A stretch of 9,783 nucleotides of DNA, taken from NCBI GenBank assembly GCA_018666295.1, contig JABIZW010000276.1, forward strand, positions 1 through 9,783, read 5' to 3'. The position numbers were made by a program, and so were the translations under genes. The notes below the pieces were generated by a model. It was not told the origin of the DNA, did not search any database, and was given only the letters and a program-made list of their open reading frames with translations. The number at the start of each line of letters is the position of its first letter. Position 1 is the first letter of the stretch. This stretch comes from Halieaceae bacterium (lineage in GTDB: Bacteria > Pseudomonadota > Gammaproteobacteria > Pseudomonadales > Halieaceae). Positions 5,578-9,783 of the stretch are shown here, in pieces.

Positions 5578-8500
5578 CTATTTCCCTTGAGTCACAGGCG
5601 TTACCGAGAAGCGAACATCCTCTTGGTCCCACCACCAGAACTCGGGAAGCGGCTTCTGCTCAGGCCATTGCTGATCCATTGTGTTCGCGTCATACAGCCG
5701 ACCATTAATCATTACCCTGCTAAGACTTGTGGTATTTCGAATATCGCTCAGCGGATTAGCATCAAGAATGACCAAGTCAGCGAGCTTCCCCGCCTCGATC
5801 GAGCCAAGATCCTGATCAATACCGATAATTTTCGCGCCATCAATCGTGGCAGCCCTCAACACCTCAACAGGCCGCATCCCCCCCATCTCAAAGGCCCACA
5901 TTTCCCAGTGATACGCCAGACCCTGCAGTTCTCCGTGCCCACCGACACCGACCAAACCACCAGCCCGCTGGATTTTAGCGACCTGCGACGCCCCCTGCTT
6001 AAAATCAAACTCATTATCACGGAGCCACGTGGAGCGCCGCTGTGTCAGCTCATCCAGCCGATTGTGGGGATAAAACCGCTGTAATTTCACGTCGTCATGC
6101 ACCTCGGTGCGCGTGAAGAAATAGTCGACCAAGGTCGGCGCGTTGTATTGCACCACCAACGTTGGCGTATAAGCCGTTTTCGTCCTAGCGAACAGCTCGA
6201 CCACATCGGTGAAAAAGGGTGCATCTGGGAGGGTGTGTTCGTTACCGTGCATGCCATCGATCGCATGAGTAATATTTAGCGCCTGATCACCCGCGCCCTC
6301 TGTCGTCGGCATCAGACCAAGCGCTTTACTGGCCTTTACCACCCATTGTCGTTGCTCCCTGTTGCCCACTACATAGCTCTTAATATTTCGCGTTTTGTAG
6401 TGATCCCTGTAGCGCCGAAGATACGAGTAGGTCTCGTCATAGGACTGAAAATCAGTATCACCAAACACGCCACGCGCCGTCATGAAAGCACGCTGTCCAA
6501 TCGATTGCCCTGTTTCGACAAAATCACGATACGCCAAGTAATCGTTAGACGCCGTTTGAACATCGAGGCCTGCGGTTACGCCGTAGGCCGCATTAGCAAC
6601 CAGTGACCAATTGTGGGGCTCCAATACGTCGCTAGTTCTGAACTCCCAGTGCGCGTGAGTATCAATAAAACCTGGCGTGACATACCGACCTTCTATATTG
6701 ATGCGCGTCACATCATCAGGCACCACAAGCGAACCGTGTGCAGCGACAGTACGAATACGGTTATCAACAATAAAGATGTCTTGATCGCGTTCCACCGTGT
6801 TCATGGCGAGGGTCGTCGCCCCCGCCATACTGATAACGTTGGCATGCTCTATGAGCAGCATGCCTTCGGCCTTATCCCTGGGTCGTTGGACATTCATTTT
6901 GACCGCTGCGACAGCAGCATGCCTGTCCTCAGGAGCGAACGTAACGTCACTACCCCCTTCGTCGTCATTCACATCTGCGTCGTCATTCACATCAGCATCG
7001 TCAGAACGCGGATAGTCAATCGACGCCAAAGGTCTTGAGTAAAACGTATTGCCAATGGCCCACCAGACGCCCTGACCATCTGGCGTCCAACCGAGATAAT
7101 CAGCACCAATATGAGTCAATTGCTTAACCGGTAGCCCCCCGCTCCTTAACGTAATTTCTGGCGCTTTGGCACCTGCGGGCGTCCGCGCGATGACCCAAAC
7201 CTGCTTATTCGCAAAGGCAAGGACGTGTGTTCCTTTGGGATGCATATAAATCGCTTCGGCTCGAGGTGGTGTTTTCCCCCTCCGATTACCCCTAGGCGCG
7301 TTAACAACCAGCTCGTCACGCCGATCCCTCCCGTTCAACTGAAGCGAAAACAACCCGTTCTCATCCGTCAGATACACTCGATCACGCTCTGGGCCAAAGT
7401 GGGGATAGCGTGCGGTTTCTGTCGTCATCAAGACAGTCGAGGGGCCGCCTTTTGCCGGCAGACTGACGAGCTCAAGGGGAATACGTAAGCCACCAAACTC
7501 ACTAAATGTTTGATTGCGTAAATACTCATTACCTCTCATCGCGACAATTGACTCACCGTCAGGGCTGTACGCCAGATCCGTATAAAATGCCGCAATCTCG
7601 GTCAGTCGCTGGGCGCGTCCTCTCCCATCAGCCCGCATTCGATAAATGTGCCCACCTTTTGCCTGCGACCATGTCGCATAGGTGATCCAACGACCGTCGG
7701 GTGACCAGACTGGCTTGAATTCTCCACTCATGTCGTCAGACAACCGCTTTAGATTTTCTCCGTCCGTATCCATGACGTAAATATTAGCGAGCACAGAAGC
7801 GGCAATCCTGTTGCCGTCGGGAGACAAGCGAGGGTCCTGAATCAAGGTGGCCGTCAGATCTCCCTGGGGCACCCGGTATCCCGCTGTCAGGTCTGGCCCT
7901 ATGTCAAGACTCACCTCAGCAGTAAAAGGCACTTCGGTCCTTTCGCTCGATGAGACCTCCACACGCCACACTTTTCCAAACGCGTTAAAAATAACCGCGC
8001 TTGCATCTGCCGTGAACGTGTACCCCGGCAGTAAGTCACGGCTTGGCGGTCTAAAGTTCTCCTGAGCATCTCGCTGAATCGGATAGGTGAGCCAGCGATC
8101 GTCACCCGACTTAAGGTCACGAATACGCAAGCCGGTCTGAGTCTCGAAACGAGTGCCGTAGACCATAAAACGGCCATCGGGCGAGAGCACCGGACGAAAA
8201 GCACCACCTTCCGCTTGAGTCAGGGGTTCGATCTGTCCCGTGCTTAACGAATAACGAGAAATTTGAGTCGCGGGCATGTCTCGCCTGGATCCAACGCCCT
8301 GAGCGAAATAGAGCTGATCTGAGTCTGTGGACGCTTGAACACCAACCCCCCAAAATTTCTCATTCTCACCCGCACTGGACAGCGTAATACCGGACCCTCC
8401 GTCAACGTGATACATCACCAGCTCAGTATCGCGGCCTACTCTCGTGACAAACAGATAATTTCCATCAGACGACCAGGCCGGTGAAATTAAACCTGACTGA

Positions 8501-8895
8501 CGCTCTTTTGAGATTTTAAGAGGACTCGAACCGTCGGCGTTCGCAACCCATAAGTTAGTGGCACCATCACGGTCACTGATAAACGCAATGCGTTCGCCGC
8601 TGGGTGAAAAGACCGGCTGACTGTCATAGCCCAGTCCCGCCGTGAGGCGTTTGGCGACACCGCCTTCAACAGGCAAAACATATAGGTCACCAAGCAAATC
8701 GAAAATTAGCGTCTGTCCATCAGGCGATGCATCGAGCGTGAGCCACGATCCCTCATTGGTCTTGAAGCTCAGCGGCTGAGTTTCGCCTGCAAGCGGTAAG
8801 TCACCGGCGTCCTCCTGCATGTCTTCTGCACGTGCGAAGGCTGCGAAAAGTATCGCGACAACTCCCAAGCGAGTAACCCACATTTTAAGCGCCAT
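5578..8895 (-). CDS. Exported TolB-like beta-propeller fused to an amidohydrolase (1105 aa)
   Basis: The N-terminus (1-23) is a signal peptide ending ARA, with probable cleavage before Glu24, so the enzyme should be periplasmic or secreted. Residues about 40-620 contain repeated PD40/TolB blades marked by SPDG or SPSG turns (for example near 57, 97 and in the LSPDG, WSPDG, YSPDG and WTPDG motifs), forming one or two beta-propellers. An acidic repeat linker lies at about 631-645. From about 670 to 1095 is a metal-dependent amidohydrolase of the imidazolonepropionase-like type: PGFIDTHAHW gives His747 and His749; further candidate ligands are Glu866, His877, His887 and His987 (GGHGELQG); the C-terminal signature GSIEAGKLADLVILDANPL is complete. 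The substrate is unknown; peptide- or amide-like compounds are likely. AAGGA lies just upstream of the ATG on the minus strand. The length is normal for this fusion family. Confidence 0.93.
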   Translation of the reverse strand: MALKMWVTRLGVVAILFAAFARAEDMQEDAGDLPLAGETQPLSFKTNEGSWLTLDASPDGQTLIFDLLGDLYVLPVEGGVAKRLTAGLGYDSQPVFSPSGERIAFISDRDGATNLWVANADGSSPLKISKERQSGLISPAWSSDGNYLFVTRVGRDTELVMYHVDGGSGITLSSAGENEKFWGVGVQASTDSDQLYFAQGVGSRRDMPATQISRYSLSTGQIEPLTQAEGGAFRPVLSPDGRFMVYGTRFETQTGLRIRDLKSGDDRWLTYPIQRDAQENFRPPSRDLLPGYTFTADASAVIFNAFGKVWRVEVSSSERTEVPFTAEVSLDIGPDLTAGYRVPQGDLTATLIQDPRLSPDGNRIAASVLANIYVMDTDGENLKRLSDDMSGEFKPVWSPDGRWITYATWSQAKGGHIYRMRADGRGRAQRLTEIAAFYTDLAYSPDGESIVAMRGNEYLRNQTFSEFGGLRIPLELVSLPAKGGPSTVLMTTETARYPHFGPERDRVYLTDENGLFSLQLNGRDRRDELVVNAPRGNRRGKTPPRAEAIYMHPKGTHVLAFANKQVWVIARTPAGAKAPEITLRSGGLPVKQLTHIGADYLGWTPDGQGVWWAIGNTFYSRPLASIDYPRSDDADVNDDADVNDDEGGSDVTFAPEDRHAAVAAVKMNVQRPRDKAEGMLLIEHANVISMAGATTLAMNTVERDQDIFIVDNRIRTVAAHGSLVVPDDVTRINIEGRYVTPGFIDTHAHWEFRTSDVLEPHNWSLVANAAYGVTAGLDVQTASNDYLAYRDFVETGQSIGQRAFMTARGVFGDTDFQSYDETYSYLRRYRDHYKTRNIKSYVVGNREQRQWVVKASKALGLMPTTEGAGDQALNITHAIDGMHGNEHTLPDAPFFTDVVELFARTKTAYTPTLVVQYNAPTLVDYFFTRTEVHDDVKLQRFYPHNRLDELTQRRSTWLRDNEFDFKQGASQVAKIQRAGGLVGVGGHGELQGLAYHWEMWAFEMGGMRPVEVLRAATIDGAKIIGIDQDLGSIEAGKLADLVILDANPLSDIRNTTSLSRVMINGRLYDANTMDQQWPEQKPLPEFWWWDQEDVRFSVTPVTQGK
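6962..7004 (-). repeat. 18-base tandem repeat encoding an acidic DDADVN linker
   Basis: Two 18-base units (6962-6979 and 6980-6997) differ at only a few positions and are followed by a partial third (6998-7004). They are in frame and encode DDADVN-DDADVN-DDE between the propeller and amidohydrolase domains. The length divisible by three keeps the protein intact. Confidence 0.85.
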
Positions 8896-9029
8896 ATTTC
8901 TATCCTTCGATCGACGAAATGGTCTGTATCACGAGGGGAGCAGAAATTTCCGCTAGGTGCAAATCCGGGGCGCTGACGACCGCCGGACAATCACTGTCAG
9001 ATGACTTAAATACTCTTCATCGCACAGAC

Positions 9030-9050
9030 AGGTCAGCAACTGACCTTTTT
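9030..9050 (+). terminator. Hairpin with T-tract in a divergent region: terminator, attenuator or operator
   Basis: AGGTCAG-CAA-CTGACCT is a perfect 7-base-arm inverted repeat (9030-9046) that runs into five T (9046-9050). As RNA on the plus strand it has the form of an intrinsic terminator. No rightward gene ends upstream, so it would stop either a very short leader of the oxidoreductase gene or antisense transcription from the left. As DNA, the same symmetric sequence could be an operator shared by both divergent genes. Confidence 0.55.
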
Positions 9051-9138
9051 ATTGTTTCATTCATTAGCCTGTATAGTGAGCCTTCGAATCGCGGCTAAAA
9101 AACCATTACCGCTGAGGCCGGTCTCGCATCTTTCATAC

Positions 9139-9142
9139 GGAG
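9139..9142 (+). promoter_or_regulatory. Ribosome binding site of the molybdopterin oxidoreductase gene
   Basis: GGAG lies seven bases before the ATG at 9150 and supports that start; the iron-sulfur cysteines begin 12 residues in, as expected for the family. Confidence 0.65.
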
Positions 9143-9149
9143 AAGAACT

Positions 9150-9783
9150 ATGAGTGCTGACGACGTTAAAACACATCATCGTGTTTGCCATTTGTGTGAG
9201 GCCATGTGCGGTCTTGTCATCAAAACTGCGGGCGAGACCGTCATCGATATTAGAGGTGATAAAGACGACCCTTTAAGCCGCGGCCACGTCTGCCCAAAGG
9301 CTGTCGCTTTGCAAGATATCCACGAGGATCCAGATCGTCTCAGAAAGCCCTTGAAGCGCGTTAGATCTGTTGCAGGTCAATATCATCACGTGGAAATTGA
9401 GTGGTCCGAGGCGCTTGATCTGGCCGCCGACGCGCTGGCATCCGCGATTCAATCGCACGGCGTGAACGCTGTTGGCGCCTACTTTGGAAACCCTTCCGTT
9501 CACAATTATGGAATGATGACGCATCAGCGTAATTTATTCCGTCACATCCGAACACGGAATCGCTTTTCGGCCACGTCGGTCGACCAGCTGCCACACCACC
9601 TCGTGTCAATGTGGCTTTACGGCCACATGCTGCTCAATCCGATCCCTGACATCGATCGAACACACTATTTCCTGATGTTAGGTGCTAATCCACTGGCCTC
9701 CAACGGGAGCATTTGGACCGTCCCAGATGTCCGTCGTCGCATCAAAGAGCTCACCGCGCGCGGTGGCAAATTAGTGGTTATCG
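9150..9783 (+). CDS. Molybdopterin-dependent oxidoreductase, formate dehydrogenase-like, N-terminal part (partial)
   Basis: The gene runs off the window after 211 codons. It starts with the 4Fe-4S motif of the DMSO reductase superfamily: CHLCEAMC gives Cys13, Cys16 and Cys20, and GHVCPKA gives Cys48 with the conserved Lys50 that relays electrons between the cluster and the cofactor. Then come the domain-linking EDPDRLRKPLKR segment, the FGNP stretch, TRNRFSATSVDQ (where the usual active-site Cys or Sec position must be judged from the whole family), and a cofactor-binding LMLGANPLASNGS segment near 175-187. No Tat signal precedes the cluster, so the enzyme is probably cytoplasmic. This subgroup is annotated variously as formate dehydrogenase- or acetylene hydratase-like; the real substrate is unknown. 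The missing C-terminal two thirds would hold the second cofactor-binding domain. Confidence 0.93.
   Translation, partial: MSADDVKTHHRVCHLCEAMCGLVIKTAGETVIDIRGDKDDPLSRGHVCPKAVALQDIHEDPDRLRKPLKRVRSVAGQYHHVEIEWSEALDLAADALASAIQSHGVNAVGAYFGNPSVHNYGMMTHQRNLFRHIRTRNRFSATSVDQLPHHLVSMWLYGHMLLNPIPDIDRTHYFLMLGANPLASNGSIWTVPDVRRRIKELTARGGKLVVI

Larger units (their letters stand above)
8896..9149. promoter_or_regulatory. Divergent control region of amidohydrolase and molybdopterin oxidoreductase genes
   Basis: Both flanking genes start here and point outward. On the plus strand CGGACA (8984-8989) and TTAAAT (9006-9011), 16 bases apart, make a moderate sigma-70 promoter; TATAGT (9072-9077) is another possible -10 without a good -35. 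The hairpin at 9030-9050 lies between them. AGCC (9079-9082) and GGCT (9093-9096) flank a TTCGAA palindrome. On the minus strand I could not choose a promoter for the amidohydrolase gene. Confidence 0.4.

Noticed and set aside
5275..6084. 269-codon open frame on the plus strand
   Set aside because: It lies opposite the amidohydrolase C-terminus and the tetR start; its translation is rich in Arg, His, Pro and Ile as expected from antisense of a real gene, with no domain and no ribosome binding site.
6613..7038. 141-codon plus-strand frame inside the amidohydrolase gene
   Set aside because: Antisense shadow of a well supported coding region; no sensible protein pattern.

Overview
The window reads as chromosomal DNA of a heterotrophic Gram-negative bacterium, most likely a gammaproteobacterium. 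The support is a lipoprotein signal on an M3 peptidase, a signal-peptide-bearing TolB-type propeller/amidohydrolase, a TetR regulator, GGAG/AGGA-type ribosome binding sites and moderate GC with mixed codon use. A marine lineage of the OM60/NOR5 kind is my guess from the protein flavours, not something the sequence proves. I saw no mobile element, CRISPR array, tRNA or rRNA.

Layout. Bases 1-147 are the C-terminal end of a rightward gene, probably a PLP-dependent acyltransferase/aminotransferase. After a gene-free convergent gap comes a leftward multi-pass membrane protein (419-1372). A 192-base divergent region separates it from a rightward lipoprotein M3 oligopeptidase (1565-3571). A 412-base gap with a palindromic operator candidate follows, then a rightward small protein with a DUF1330/dimeric alpha-beta-barrel-like core and a hydrophobic segment at each end (3984-4610). 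A convergent gap with two short tandem repeat tracts separates this from a leftward TetR regulator (4780-5370). Next is a very large leftward exported protein, a TolB-like beta-propeller fused to an amidohydrolase (5578-8895). A 254-base divergent region holds a hairpin with a T-tract. The window ends inside a rightward molybdopterin oxidoreductase gene (9150 onward).

How the genes work together. Two secreted or envelope hydrolases (M3 peptidase, amidohydrolase) suggest periplasmic handling of peptides or related amides. The TetR gene lies downstream of and in the same direction as the amidohydrolase gene, and converges on the DUF1330-like gene; either could be its target. The molybdopterin enzyme is divergently arranged from the amidohydrolase gene and may share control sequences with it. 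No obvious pathway joins all the genes, and I do not see a clearly new multi-gene system. The least explained signals are the short repeats and palindromes in the intergenic regions.
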